DNA from: Acetobacter farinalis
GTDB lineage: Bacteria; Pseudomonadota; Alphaproteobacteria; Acetobacterales; Acetobacteraceae
Direction of reading: 5' to 3'
DNA length: 64,000 nt
Assembly: GCF_026240015.1 (NCBI RefSeq)
Contig: NZ_JAPIUX010000003.1
Span: 202,230 to 266,229 of the forward strand
Part shown: positions 34,531-44,293 of the stretch, piece after piece
Position numbering within the stretch: position 1 is the first letter of the stretch
How the letters are laid out: each line of letters opens with the position of its first letter
The notes under the pieces: model-generated
Databases searched by the model: none
What the model saw: the letters and a program-made list of their open reading frames with translations, nothing else
Told to the model about the DNA's origin: nothing
Translations under genes and position numbers: made by a program

Positions 34531-35331
34531 ATGTCTGGAAAAAACCTTCCCTTCTCCCGCGCCCTGCTGGCCGGGCTTTGCCTGGCGCTTCCACTGTGCA
34601 TCGCCCCTGCACGCGCAGCCCCGCCTGTAAAAGGCCCGGGGCTGATGGTGCGCACGCCCTGCCTGCAAAGCCTGCATATCGTCAGCAAGGCCGGTCAGGC
34701 TGAGCCTGTGCATCTTGAGCCCGGCTTTCCGGCGGACATTACCCGCGCCATCGCGCCGGATGGCACCATCACGCTTGCGCAGAAAAACTGCTCACGGCGC
34801 GGCAGCCTGACGGTTTCCACCCGGCCCGACATACCCCTGACCATTGAGGATGCAGGCAGCACCAACATCGTGGTGGAGGACCGCACGGGAACCGTGTTCA
34901 TCCATGCGGGCAGTGGCACACTTGCACTGGGCCGCACCGGAGAACTGGGCCTTGTTTCCCAATCTTCCGGCCCCATCACCATTTCCACACTCTCTGACTC
35001 CGCCCGCATCCGCTCCGAGCAGAGTGCGCCCGTCACCATCACGCGCATCAATGCCCCAGCTCTGGCTCTGTATCTGGGCGGGAGCGCCAGCTTTACCGCA
35101 GGGTCCGGCCAGCTTCAGGCGCTGGAGATTACCTCCCGAAGCACGGGGAACGCGGTTTTTCATGGTGTGACAGATGTTGGCCTGTTCCATGTTGAACAAA
35201 GCGGTGCGATCAGTGTTGACAAAGTCACAGGCGCACTGGCAACGGAACGAGACGGAAGCGGAAAGATTATCAGTGATGCCGCCGCCCCGGCGCCACGCAC
35301 GCATGCAGACAAGGTTAACGTCCTGCCGTAA
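34531..35331 (+). CDS. Secreted beta-rich protein of unknown function
   Basis: 266 residues from the ATG at 34531, which opens into a signal peptide (SRALLAGLCLALPLCIAPARA); an upstream ATG at 34429 is possible. The mature part is a series of short repeated strands (GTVFIHAGSGTLALG, GELGLVSQSSGPITIS, ARIRSEQSAPVTI, ALALYLGGSASFTAGSGQL) like the head-GIN/DUF2807 beta-helix type. Two Cys (TPCLQSL, QKNCSRRG) may pair. It precedes the RND gene by 158 bases on the same strand. Role unknown. Confidence 0.65.
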   Translation: MSGKNLPFSRALLAGLCLALPLCIAPARAAPPVKGPGLMVRTPCLQSLHIVSKAGQAEPVHLEPGFPADITRAIAPDGTITLAQKNCSRRGSLTVSTRPDIPLTIEDAGSTNIVVEDRTGTVFIHAGSGTLALGRTGELGLVSQSSGPITISTLSDSARIRSEQSAPVTITRINAPALALYLGGSASFTAGSGQLQALEITSRSTGNAVFHGVTDVGLFHVEQSGAISVDKVTGALATERDGSGKIISDAAAPAPRTHADKVNVLP

Positions 35332-35489
35332 GGCACGGCCTGCCTTTCCTGCCCTCGGGCACGGTGGTTTCAGGGGGCCTGCATCTCAGGCCGGTTGGCT
35401 GAACCGGATATCAATCTTTTGATGCTTTGCTGAACAGCCGGCTGGCCGCCTCGGCCGACCGCCACCATCATGGTTAAGGAAGACCGACT

Positions 35490-38400
35490 TTGTCTATCTG
35501 CCGGCTTTTCATCATGCGGCCCGTCGGCACAATCCTGATGGCCATGGCCTTTGTTCTGGCGGGCGTTTTTGCCTACCGCGCCATGCCCGTGGCGGATCTG
35601 CCCAATATTTCCGTGCCGGTTATCTATGTTGTCGCGACCCAGACCGGCACATCCCCACAGCAGATGGCCAGCGCGCTCACCACACCGCTGGAGCGGCATC
35701 TGGGGCAGATTGCCGGGCTGACCAGCATGCGGTCCGACTCAACAGATACCAGCGCGTTTGTCCTGCTGTTTTTTGATAACAGCCGGGACATCAACGGCGC
35801 CGCGCGCGATGTTGAGGCCGCCTTGCAGGCCGCCCGGGCGGACATGCCGCACACACTGCTCATGCCCCCGCAATATTACAAGGCCAACCCGTCTGACAGC
35901 CCGATCATGCTGGCTGTCATGACCTCCGCCACCCGCACCACCACCGCCTTGCGTGATCTGGCGGAAACACGCCTCAAGCCGGTGCTGGCCGGTGTGAAGG
36001 GCGTTGGCTGGGTAGAGATGGTCGGCTCTTCCAAACCCGCCGTGCGCGTGGAAATGAATCCCATGATGCTGTATAAATACGGCATCGGGTTTGAAGACGT
36101 GCGGTCCGCACTGGCCTCCGCCAATGCGAACACCCCCAAGGGATTCCTTGATTCCGGCGGTGAACGCCTGACACTGGAAACGAACGATCAGGCCCGTACG
36201 GCCGACCAGTATCGGGATCTTGTCATCGGGTACCGCAACGGTCGCCCCGTGCGCCTGACCGACGTGGCTATTGTGCGGGATGGCCCGCAGGATGAACGCA
36301 AGGCCGCCTGGTACAATCACCAGTCCGCCATTATCACCGTTATCCGCCCGCAGCCGGGCGCAAATGTTATTGAAGTAACGGACGCCATCCGCGCCCGTGC
36401 GAAACTCCTGAGCAATGCGCTGCCAGCGGATGTGCAGTTCAAACTGGCGTCAGACCGCTCTGTCTCCATCCGCGGGGCGCTGGTGGATACGCAATACACC
36501 CTGCTGATTTCCGTCCTGCTGGTGGTGCTGGTGGTGCTGGCCTTCCTGCGGAGCTGGCGCTCCACGCTCATCCCCGCCGTGACGGTGCCGATCTCGCTGG
36601 CCGGGTCTCTGGCAGTCATGCATCTGATGGGCTTCTCGCTTGATACGCTCTCCCTCATGGCGCTGACCATTGCGACAGGCTTTGTGGTGGATGACGCCAT
36701 TGTGGTGGTGGAAAACATTGCCCGCCATATGGAAGCCGGGATGGGCCGCATGGAGGCAACACTCCTCGGCTCCCGGGAGATTGCGTTTACCATTCTCTCC
36801 ATCACCATCTCGCTGATTGCAGTTTTTCTGCCCCTGCTGCTGCTGGGAGGGATTCCGGGCAAGATTTTCTTTGAATTTGCGATGACACTGACCACGGCTG
36901 TCACCGTCTCGTTCTTTCTGTCCATCTCGCTCACCCCCATGATGTGCGCCTATATGCTGGAAATCCATCATGAGCCGGGTGAGCGCGCCTCCCCCCGTAA
37001 ACAGGGCCTGCTGACACGCGCCGCCCATCTGCTGGCAGACGGCACGGACGCGATGCTGGAACGGCTGATGCGCGGCTATGCGCGCTCGCTCAACTGGGCG
37101 CTGCGCCACCCCTGGCTGATTTTCCTCTCCCTGCCCGCAAGCTTTTTTGCCACCATCGGCATTCTGATTGTCATGTCCAAGACAGTCCTGCCCGCAGAGG
37201 ATATCTCCCTGCTGGAAAGCTATCTGAGCGCTGACCAGACCAGTTCCTTCGCGGCCATGTGCGGCAAGACGAAAGAGGTCATCAACGCCATGGTGGCGGA
37301 CCATGATGTCGAGTCCGTTCTTGCCTTCGCGGGGGAGGACGCCGCCAATGAAGCGCAGGTTTTTGCCCAGCTGACAGACAAGGCCAGCCGCAGCTCCACC
37401 CCGGAGCAGATTGCCGCGCGCGTGCGCGAGCGGGTGAAGAACATTCCGGGCCTGACAGCCAGCATTTCCAACGCCGGAGATATCAACGGCGGCGGAGACC
37501 GCCAGCACGAGGGCACATACAGCTATGTCTTCCAGAGTGATAACGCTGAAGATATCTACACCTGGGTTCCGCGCATCATAGACATCCTGCGCAAGAGCAC
37601 GGTGCTTGTCGGGGTCAACAGCCATCTCTCCGGCAATGGCACCGCCATGCATGTGCGCATCCAGCGGGATACGGCTGCCCGATACCTCGTCACCCCCCAA
37701 CTGATCGGCAATGCGCTGTATGATGCCTACGGGCAGCGCACCGCATCGGCCATTTCCACACCGCTGACCACCTATTACGTGGTGATGGAAGTAGAAAAAC
37801 AGTTCCGGGATAACCCGGAAATGCTGAAAACCCTCTGGGTTTCCACCGCCGGTGGAACGGCGTCTGGGGCTACGGCGTCCAATACTGTCCGCGTCAAGAA
37901 ACCCTCGGACACCTCGGAGTCCAAGGCCGCCTCCCTCAGCCAGCTTTCCTTCCGGAACGCCATTGCCAACCGTCTGGCAGGCGGCGGAGCCGGGGCCTCC
38001 AACGGGTCAGCCGTTTCCTCCTCATCGGAAACCATGGTGCCCCTGCCCACCGTGGCGCAACTGGAAACCACCCCCACCCCGCTTCAGGTCAGCCATCAAG
38101 GCGGGTTTATTGCAGGGTCCATCGCGTTTGACCTCGCTCCCGGCAAATCTCTGGGCGATGCCTCAGCCGAAATCCGGAAGGCCATGTTCACCCTGCATAC
38201 GCCCCAGAGCCTGCGCGGTGATTTTTCCGGTCAGGCAGGCGACATGCAGAAAGACCTGATTAACGAACTGCTGGTTTTCATCGCGGCTATCGTCACGATG
38301 TATGTCACGCTGGGTATTCTGTATGAAAGCTACATCCAGCCGCTGACCATTCTCTCCACCCTGCCCTCCGCCGCGGTGGGTGCCGTGCTGACATTGTGGA

Positions 38401-38843
38401 TCTGCGGAGAACCGTTTTCCCTCATCGCCATGATCAGCGTGATTCTGCTGATTGGCATCGTGAAGAAAAACGCCATCCTGATGATCGACTTCGCCCTGCA
38501 TGTGGAGCGCGAGCAGGGCCTGCCGCCGGAAGAAGCCATTCGTGCAGCCTGCCTGACGCGCTTCCGCCCTATTCTGATGACCACCCTGGCCGCCGCCTTT
38601 GGTGCGGTCCCGCTGGTTTTTGGGCATGGTTATGGGTCCGAGCTGCGCCGCCCGCTTGGCATTGCCGTTATCGGGGGGCTGGCCACCAGCCAGTTGCTCA
38701 CACTGTATTCCACACCGGTTGTGTATCTGTTCATGCACCGGCTGGGGAACTGGGTGAAGCGGATGGGCGCGGCCCTTGGCCGCAGGCTGCGCCTGATCAG
38801 CCGGGATACCTCTTCAGACACCGCCCCCGCCCACACACCCTGA
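35490..38843 (+). CDS. RND-family efflux permease (AcrB/MdtB-like)
   Basis: 1117 residues. It starts with a TTG codon supported by AAGGA nine bases upstream. Hallmarks: MRPVGTILMAMAFVLAGVFA, YRAMPVADLPNISVPV, LERHLGQIAGLTSMRSDS, the proton-relay helix TLSLMALTIATGFVVDDAIV with two Asp, the RND duplication and 12 membrane helices. An Ala/Ser-rich insert near residues 785-850 lengthens the second periplasmic loop. No adjacent RND-type membrane fusion protein or TolC homologue is seen, so it is an orphan pump. Substrate unknown. Confidence 0.9.
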   Translation: MSICRLFIMRPVGTILMAMAFVLAGVFAYRAMPVADLPNISVPVIYVVATQTGTSPQQMASALTTPLERHLGQIAGLTSMRSDSTDTSAFVLLFFDNSRDINGAARDVEAALQAARADMPHTLLMPPQYYKANPSDSPIMLAVMTSATRTTTALRDLAETRLKPVLAGVKGVGWVEMVGSSKPAVRVEMNPMMLYKYGIGFEDVRSALASANANTPKGFLDSGGERLTLETNDQARTADQYRDLVIGYRNGRPVRLTDVAIVRDGPQDERKAAWYNHQSAIITVIRPQPGANVIEVTDAIRARAKLLSNALPADVQFKLASDRSVSIRGALVDTQYTLLISVLLVVLVVLAFLRSWRSTLIPAVTVPISLAGSLAVMHLMGFSLDTLSLMALTIATGFVVDDAIVVVENIARHMEAGMGRMEATLLGSREIAFTILSITISLIAVFLPLLLLGGIPGKIFFEFAMTLTTAVTVSFFLSISLTPMMCAYMLEIHHEPGERASPRKQGLLTRAAHLLADGTDAMLERLMRGYARSLNWALRHPWLIFLSLPASFFATIGILIVMSKTVLPAEDISLLESYLSADQTSSFAAMCGKTKEVINAMVADHDVESVLAFAGEDAANEAQVFAQLTDKASRSSTPEQIAARVRERVKNIPGLTASISNAGDINGGGDRQHEGTYSYVFQSDNAEDIYTWVPRIIDILRKSTVLVGVNSHLSGNGTAMHVRIQRDTAARYLVTPQLIGNALYDAYGQRTASAISTPLTTYYVVMEVEKQFRDNPEMLKTLWVSTAGGTASGATASNTVRVKKPSDTSESKAASLSQLSFRNAIANRLAGGGAGASNGSAVSSSSETMVPLPTVAQLETTPTPLQVSHQGGFIAGSIAFDLAPGKSLGDASAEIRKAMFTLHTPQSLRGDFSGQAGDMQKDLINELLVFIAAIVTMYVTLGILYESYIQPLTILSTLPSAAVGAVLTLWICGEPFSLIAMISVILLIGIVKKNAILMIDFALHVEREQGLPPEEAIRAACLTRFRPILMTTLAAAFGAVPLVFGHGYGSELRRPLGIAVIGGLATSQLLTLYSTPVVYLFMHRLGNWVKRMGAALGRRLRLISRDTSSDTAPAHTP

Positions 38844-38937
38844 ATGGAGGCGGGCTGAGAGCCCAATGGCCATCACGCTCAAAAGTCGCTAAGAAAACGG
38901 CGTGTATACCCCTTTGTCATAAGGACGTTTTTTCATC

Positions 38938-39177
38938 ATGACCGATACCACCGTACCTGATCGTCTGTCCGTTAACCCGACCAGCCCCTACTTTAATGAA
39001 GCCCTGCTGGAGCGCGGCATTGGCATTCGCTTCAAAGGTGTCGAAAAAACCAATGTAGAAGAATACTGCATCAGCGAAGGCTGGGTGCGCGTGGCCGTAG
39101 GCAAAACGGTTGACCGCAACGGAAACCCGCTGACCATGAAGCTGCAGGGCCCGGTGGAAGCCTGGATCAAGGACTAA
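38938..39177 (+). CDS. DUF3297-family protein
   Basis: 79 residues. The conserved pattern DRLSVNPTSPYFNEALLERG, GIGIRFKGVEKTNVEEYC and GKTVDRNGNPLTMKLQGPVE identifies DUF3297, a small cytosolic protein family of unknown function widely present in proteobacteria. It is a stand-alone gene just upstream of the SQR promoter region. Confidence 0.88.
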   Translation: MTDTTVPDRLSVNPTSPYFNEALLERGIGIRFKGVEKTNVEEYCISEGWVRVAVGKTVDRNGNPLTMKLQGPVEAWIKD

Positions 39178-39210
39178 CCTGCGCCATAAACATGCCTCCC
39201 CAATAATTAA

Positions 39211-39230
39211 TCAATTTATTAAATTATTGA
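39211..39230. promoter_or_regulatory. AT-rich imperfect palindrome, possible operator of SQR
   Basis: TCAAT at 39211-39215 and ATTGA at 39226-39230 flank an AT-only centre; together they form an imperfect dyad about 57 bases before the SQR start. AT-rich dyads of this type are bound by ArsR-family sulfide sensors (BigR/SqrR) upstream of sulfide-oxidation genes in other alphaproteobacteria. No such regulator gene is in the window, so the role is inferred. Confidence 0.4.
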
Positions 39231-39244
39231 TGCTTGTGATACTG

Positions 39245-39265
39245 CTCACATCTATCTGATGTGAG
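39245..39265. promoter_or_regulatory. Perfect 8-base inverted repeat upstream of SQR
   Basis: CTCACATC and GATGTGAG are exact inverted copies around TATCT. It ends 21 bases before the SQR start, overlapping the leader. It could be a protein-binding site or an mRNA hairpin affecting translation. Confidence 0.45.
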
Positions 39266-39286
39266 ACAGTCTCAGGGAGAGCATAT

Positions 39287-40546
39287 ATGGCCCAGTCTGA
39301 AACCGGAAAAACCCCGGACCTCCGCTTTACAGTTGTCATCGTGGGGGGCGGCGCGGCCGGTATCGCAGTTGCCGCCCGCCTGCGGCAGGCGCGGCCCACG
39401 CTGGATATCGCAATCATTGACCCCTCCACCACCCACGCCTACCAGCCCGGCTGGACGCTGGTGGGCGCTGGAGTCATGACGCTGAAAAGCACGCTGCGGC
39501 AGGAAGGCGGCCTGATTCCGGACGGCTGCACATGGGTGCGCGCCGCTGTGGCCTCCTTCCAGCCGGAAGAAGACCGTATCACGCTGGCTGATGGCCGGAC
39601 CGTGGCCTACAACCGTCTGATTGTCTGCCCCGGCCTGCAACTGGACTGGGACAAGATTGAAGGCCTGACCGAAACGCTGGGCCGCAACGGCGTGTGCAGC
39701 AACTATTCCAAAGACACGGTGGAGTACACCTGGACCTGCATCCAGTCTCTCTCCGGTGGCAAGGCCCTGTTCACCCAGCCGCCCATGCCGATCAAGTGCG
39801 CGGGTGCGCCGCAAAAAATTGCGTATCTCGCCTCTGATTACTGGCGCAAGGAAGGCACGCTGAACCGCACCACTGTGGAATTCTGCCTTGCGGGAGATGC
39901 CCTGTTCGGCGTGAGCTATTACCTCCCCGCCCTCCAGAAGGCTGTTGATTATTACGGCATCACGCTCCAGTACAAGCATACGCTGATTGCCGTGAACGGC
40001 CCGGAACGCAAGGCAACCTTTGCCGTGAGCGGCCCGGATGGCAAAACGGAAAATATCGTCAAAGATTTTGACATGCTGCATGTCACCCCGCCGCAGAGCG
40101 CCCCGGACTTCGTCAAGAAAAGCCCGCTGGCCAATGCTGCTGGCTGGCTGGATGTAGACCCCTCCACCCTGCGGCACGCCCGATATGCCAATGTGTTCGG
40201 GCTGGGCGATGTGATTGGCACATCCAACGCCAAGACCATGGCCGCCGCCCGCGCCCAGACGCCGGTTGTCACGGCAAACCTGCTGGCCTCTCTGGATGGC
40301 AAACCGCTTTCCAGCATTTATGACGGCTATGGTGCCTGCCCGCTCACTGTGGGCTACGGCAAGATTGTTCTGGCGGAATTCCTGTATGGCGGGAAACCGG
40401 CTCCCAGCTTCCCGTATGACCAGCGCAAGCCCAGCCGCTTTGCCTGGTTCCTGAAAACCACCGTCTTCCCACGAGTCTATTGGGACATGATGCTCAAGGG
40501 GCGCGACATCAGCGTGCCGCACCACCCGGAATGGATCAAATTCTGA
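39287..40546 (+). CDS. sqr: Sulfide:quinone oxidoreductase, type II
   Basis: 419 residues. N-terminal FAD-binding VVIVGGGAAGIAVAARL, then YQPGWTLVGAGV. The redox cysteines match mitochondrial-type (type II) enzymes: Cys 171 in PIKCAGAPQKIAYLASDYWR and Cys 351 in YDGYGACPLTVGYGKIVLAE. The NFGLGDV-type FAD contact is present as VFGLGDVIGTSNAKT, and the C-terminal helix FLKTTVFPRVYWDMMLKG anchors it at the inner membrane. It oxidises sulfide and passes electrons to ubiquinone. No persulfide dioxygenase or rhodanese gene is next to it. Confidence 0.9.
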   Translation: MAQSETGKTPDLRFTVVIVGGGAAGIAVAARLRQARPTLDIAIIDPSTTHAYQPGWTLVGAGVMTLKSTLRQEGGLIPDGCTWVRAAVASFQPEEDRITLADGRTVAYNRLIVCPGLQLDWDKIEGLTETLGRNGVCSNYSKDTVEYTWTCIQSLSGGKALFTQPPMPIKCAGAPQKIAYLASDYWRKEGTLNRTTVEFCLAGDALFGVSYYLPALQKAVDYYGITLQYKHTLIAVNGPERKATFAVSGPDGKTENIVKDFDMLHVTPPQSAPDFVKKSPLANAAGWLDVDPSTLRHARYANVFGLGDVIGTSNAKTMAAARAQTPVVTANLLASLDGKPLSSIYDGYGACPLTVGYGKIVLAEFLYGGKPAPSFPYDQRKPSRFAWFLKTTVFPRVYWDMMLKGRDISVPHHPEWIKF

Positions 40547-40567
40547 ACCCCGGCCTCGTCAAGGCCA

Positions 40568-40600
40568 CAAAAAACCCCACCGAATGGTGGGGTTTTTTTA
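40568..40600. terminator. Bidirectional terminator between SQR and hpnN
   Basis: AAAAAACCCCACC, loop GAAT, GGTGGGGTTTTTTT: a perfect stem with A and T runs on either side, between two convergent genes. Confidence 0.92.
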
Positions 40601-40623
40601 TGCTCTGCGGCCATCAGAAGCTT

Positions 40624-43215
40624 TCAGGCTTCATCCGTCGGACGTTTGGGCAGAAGAGCGGGTACGAAAACCAGTGTCACCAGCAGTGTGCAGCCCAGTG
40701 AGAGCAGCAGCAGCCGCCCCATGCTGGCCGTGCCGGGGTGATGCGACAGGGCCAGAGAGCCGAAGGCCGTGCCCGTTGTCAGCGCGGAAAACAGCACAGC
40801 CCGTGCCGTGGGCGATGCCAAGGGGAAGCGCACCCCATCCCGCCAGTTCATGACAAAATAGATGTTGAAGGACACGCCCACACCCAGCAGCAGCGGCAGG
40901 GCGATGATATTGGCGAAATTCAGTGTTTCCGGCAGCAGGACCACCAGAATGACAGTCATCAGCGCGGAAAGCATCAGGGGGGAGAGAACCAGCAGCATAT
41001 CCTTCACCCGGCGGAGTGCCAGGAACAGGATGAGGGCAATCATGATAATGGCTGCCGCTGCGGCCTGCTCAAACGCCCGCACAATGGAGCGCGCACTTTC
41101 CACAATATCCACCGCCGAGCCAGCAATCTCCGGCTCGACAGCCTGAAGAGCCGTGACAAACTTCCTCAGCGCCCCACTGTTGGACATGACGCCCTTGGGA
41201 TGCACTTCAACCAGTGCGCGGCCATCAGGCAGCAGGTAATCATTCGCGATGGAGGGCGGTATGTCTTTCAGCGTGACCGGCGTGGCCTGCAACATGGTGC
41301 GAAGCTGGTCCAGCTGGGAAGGCAGGAAGCGCACCAGTGCCTCATTGGCTGCCAGAACCTGCTGGTCCGGTGCGGTGGAAAGTTTGAGCAGAGCGGCCTG
41401 AATGCGCCGCAGCGGGTCCTGCGCCGGGAGTTTGTCCAGCACGCTGCCCAGTGCCGCAGCCGTTGCCCCGGCAGACTCCCGCAGGGTCGCCGCATCAGGC
41501 GCGGGCTTTGGGTTGGGCACAATCAGGGTTGGCAGCAGGACGGACGCCGCATCCTGAATCAGCGCCAGTTTTTCGTCCTGTTTTGTCGGAACAAAAGAAC
41601 CGAGCCACAGCACATCATGCACCTGCGGCACGGAGGCAAGCCGGTCCGCCTGCTTCTGCGCGTCATCCAGAGATTTGACGAGAAGCTCCGCACTGTAGGG
41701 GGAGGATTGCGGGTTGCTCATCAGCAGATGCAGCGCGCGCATCCCCTCAGAGTTCGGGTTTTTGGTGTGCAGCGGGTCTCCATCAAACTGGAGCTGCGGT
41801 ACGAGTGCGAGACCTGCCGCCGCCACCAGCCCGAACACCCCCAGCACCAGCGTGCGATGCCGGCGGATCTTCACATCAACCGGCTTCATGAAGCTGTAGC
41901 CCATATCCGGGCAGTCGAGCGTGGGGTGGAAGAGTTTCAGCAGTGCGGGCAGCAGGCTGGTGGTGCATACAAACGCAACCAGCATGCCAACCCCGGCAAT
42001 CAGCCCGAGCTGGGCAACCCCCAGAAAGGCTGTGGGAGTAAAGGCCAGAAAACCTGCTGACGTTGCCAGAGACGCCACCAGAATCTGATGCCCGGTTTCC
42101 TCCCCCGTCTCCCGCAGGGCTTCAACAATTCCGGCATCTCCGGATGCGGCGTGCTGGGCCCGGAAGCGGACAGAAAACTGAATGGCAAAGTCCACCGCGA
42201 TGCCGACAAACAGAATGGCAAACGCCACCGAAATCAGATTGAGCGTGCCCACCGCCACAGCGGCAAAACCCGTTGTCAGCAGCAGGCCGACCACCAGCGT
42301 GACAACAATGGGCACCACAACCCGCCATGAACGGACCGCAAGCGTCAGCCACAGGGTGACAAGGGCGAGAGACCCCAGAAGACCACTGACCATCCCCTCC
42401 GCCACGGTGGCGAATTCTTCATCATCCAGCTTCACCTGCCCGGTCATGTAAACCTTGGCATGGCCGCTTTTCACAAACTCGAGGGACTTGATGGCCTGCA
42501 CCATGGCGGCAGACGCCGCGCCACCGGGCTGGAAAGAGCCGTAATCCAGCTTCGGCTTGGTCATAACAAACTGGTAGCGCCCGGCGAGGTCTGACAACTG
42601 CCCGCCCAGCAGCTTCTGCCATGAGAGCGGTTGGGGCTGGCCTGCCGCTGCTTTTTCCAGATTATCCGCAAACCCGACCAGAGGCGTCTGGAAGCCCTTC
42701 AGGTCAGCCTGCCCCTGCTTGATGCCTTCAGAAATCAGAGACATCGCGCCAAACAGGCCACGCGCGGAGGGGTCCTGCGCCAGAGCGGACAGAAAGGGCT
42801 GCGCCGTAATGGTATCGTTCAGCACATCGGAAAGCGGCTGAGGCTCCAGAAACATCAGGCCGTTGCGGATCAGATAGGGGTTGGCATCCGGACGTTCGGC
42901 AAAGCTGAAATGTGTATGGTCCGCTGAAAGCGTTTCCGCCAGAGCGCGGGCGGTTTCCTGCCCTTCCTCCGGGATGTCGGCTTCAATCACCGCAACAAGC
43001 AGATTTTCCTTCTGCGGGAACAGGCGGCCCATCTCATCCGAACGCTGCTTCCATGGCAGACGGTCGGACAGCATCTTGCTGGTGTCCGTGGTTACGCCAA
43101 GGCAGGTCATGCCCGCATAGACAGCTCCGCCGGAGAAAAGCAGAAACAAGGCCACAACCACATAGGCATGACGAGCGCAGAACGTGATGAAGCGACCTAT
43201 GGGGGCAGAAAACAT
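40624..43215 (-). CDS. hpnN: Hopanoid biosynthesis-associated RND transporter HpnN
   Basis: 863 residues, the usual HpnN size. MMPL/RND fold with two membrane blocks of six helices; VGTLNLISVAFAILFVGIAV then DFAIQFSVRFR is the first sterol-sensing-like segment, and NFANIIALPLLLGVGVSFNI is its counterpart in the second half. HpnN moves hopanoids from the inner to the outer membrane. The hpnL gene lies 97 bases upstream on the same strand. The squalene-hopene cyclase and other hpn genes are not in the window. Confidence 0.9.
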   Translation of the reverse strand: MFSAPIGRFITFCARHAYVVVALFLLFSGGAVYAGMTCLGVTTDTSKMLSDRLPWKQRSDEMGRLFPQKENLLVAVIEADIPEEGQETARALAETLSADHTHFSFAERPDANPYLIRNGLMFLEPQPLSDVLNDTITAQPFLSALAQDPSARGLFGAMSLISEGIKQGQADLKGFQTPLVGFADNLEKAAAGQPQPLSWQKLLGGQLSDLAGRYQFVMTKPKLDYGSFQPGGAASAAMVQAIKSLEFVKSGHAKVYMTGQVKLDDEEFATVAEGMVSGLLGSLALVTLWLTLAVRSWRVVVPIVVTLVVGLLLTTGFAAVAVGTLNLISVAFAILFVGIAVDFAIQFSVRFRAQHAASGDAGIVEALRETGEETGHQILVASLATSAGFLAFTPTAFLGVAQLGLIAGVGMLVAFVCTTSLLPALLKLFHPTLDCPDMGYSFMKPVDVKIRRHRTLVLGVFGLVAAAGLALVPQLQFDGDPLHTKNPNSEGMRALHLLMSNPQSSPYSAELLVKSLDDAQKQADRLASVPQVHDVLWLGSFVPTKQDEKLALIQDAASVLLPTLIVPNPKPAPDAATLRESAGATAAALGSVLDKLPAQDPLRRIQAALLKLSTAPDQQVLAANEALVRFLPSQLDQLRTMLQATPVTLKDIPPSIANDYLLPDGRALVEVHPKGVMSNSGALRKFVTALQAVEPEIAGSAVDIVESARSIVRAFEQAAAAAIIMIALILFLALRRVKDMLLVLSPLMLSALMTVILVVLLPETLNFANIIALPLLLGVGVSFNIYFVMNWRDGVRFPLASPTARAVLFSALTTGTAFGSLALSHHPGTASMGRLLLLSLGCTLLVTLVFVPALLPKRPTDEA

Positions 43216-43312
43216 GGCAGATGATCAGATCCCGAAAATTTCGCGGCACAAGGCCCAGAGCTGCTTTCGTTTGGACCAACCCACCGGCCCGATGCAAGGG
43301 AGGATATGCAGA

Positions 43313-44293
43313 TCACGCCTGTTGAGGCCGCGTATCCCACCGATGTTCCAGACATTGCCACACCACCAGAGACGGCACACCCCACGCAATTTCCCGCATG
43401 CGTTTGATGAGGGAGAGGGCAATAGCCACAGGCGGGCTGATGCCAAACAGACCGCCAATCAGCAGATACCCGCCTTCTGAAACGCCCAGCGCACCCGGCA
43501 CGACAAAGCCGACGGATTTCGCCGCCTCCCCCACGCCTTCAATCACAAACCCGACGGAGAGCGGGCAATCATGCCCCATGAAATGCAGGATGAGGCAAAC
43601 CTCCACGGCCCCAAGCGCCCACGCCACAAACTGGAGCCACAGCGCCAGCACGGCATTCCGCTTCACCTTGTACAGCCCCAGAACAGTCTGGTGCAGGCCA
43701 CGAATGCCCTCCACACCATTCCAGCCCAGATGCTCCGCTATCCTGACCAGCAGTACTTCCACAAAAGCCACGGCCCCCAGCCACTGGCTGGCGAACAGCC
43801 CGAGCCCGACAGCCAGCGCCACCAGCGCGCTTTCCAGCAATTCATCGGTAATGGGAGAACGCTTGACCAGAAACAGCAGCAGGCCCAGCCCCATGAAGGT
43901 GAACAGGACCTGACTGAGCAATTCCAGTGTGAGATCACAAATGGTGGCAGCGGCGGCGTGGCGTGTACCCAGACCCCGCCGTGCCAGCAGGCGGCTGGAC
44001 CAGACCTCTCCCCCCACTTGCGCGACGGGAAGCAGATTGTTTATCCCCTCACGCACACAGCGGAGCAGAACATAATCCCGCCAACTGGGGGTGGGAGACG
44101 GGCACTGGCCCGCAATGGTGCGCCAGGCCTGCGCGGAGAGCGCAACCTGCACGGCATGAAAGCATATGGCGGCCAGAATGCCCCAGCCGCCTGTCATGAT
44201 AAGAGCCACAATTGAGCGGGCGCCGAACTGCATCAGCATCCAGACAGTCAGCCCCAGCCCCAAAAGGCCCGCGATGACAGTAACCCGCTTCAT
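43313..44293 (-). CDS. hpnL: Hopanoid-associated membrane protein HpnL
   Basis: 326 residues with about eight membrane helices of the lysylphosphatidylglycerol-synthase TM type (UPF0104-like). Conserved landmarks: LPVAQVGGEVWSSRLLARRG, the central TICDLTLELLSQVLFTFMGL and the C-terminal FVVPGALGVSEGGYLLIGGL. This matches the HpnL protein found beside hpnN in hopanoid gene sets. Its molecular role is not established; association with hopanoid transport is inferred from position. Confidence 0.85.
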   Translation of the reverse strand: MKRVTVIAGLLGLGLTVWMLMQFGARSIVALIMTGGWGILAAICFHAVQVALSAQAWRTIAGQCPSPTPSWRDYVLLRCVREGINNLLPVAQVGGEVWSSRLLARRGLGTRHAAAATICDLTLELLSQVLFTFMGLGLLLFLVKRSPITDELLESALVALAVGLGLFASQWLGAVAFVEVLLVRIAEHLGWNGVEGIRGLHQTVLGLYKVKRNAVLALWLQFVAWALGAVEVCLILHFMGHDCPLSVGFVIEGVGEAAKSVGFVVPGALGVSEGGYLLIGGLFGISPPVAIALSLIKRMREIAWGVPSLVVWQCLEHRWDTRPQQA

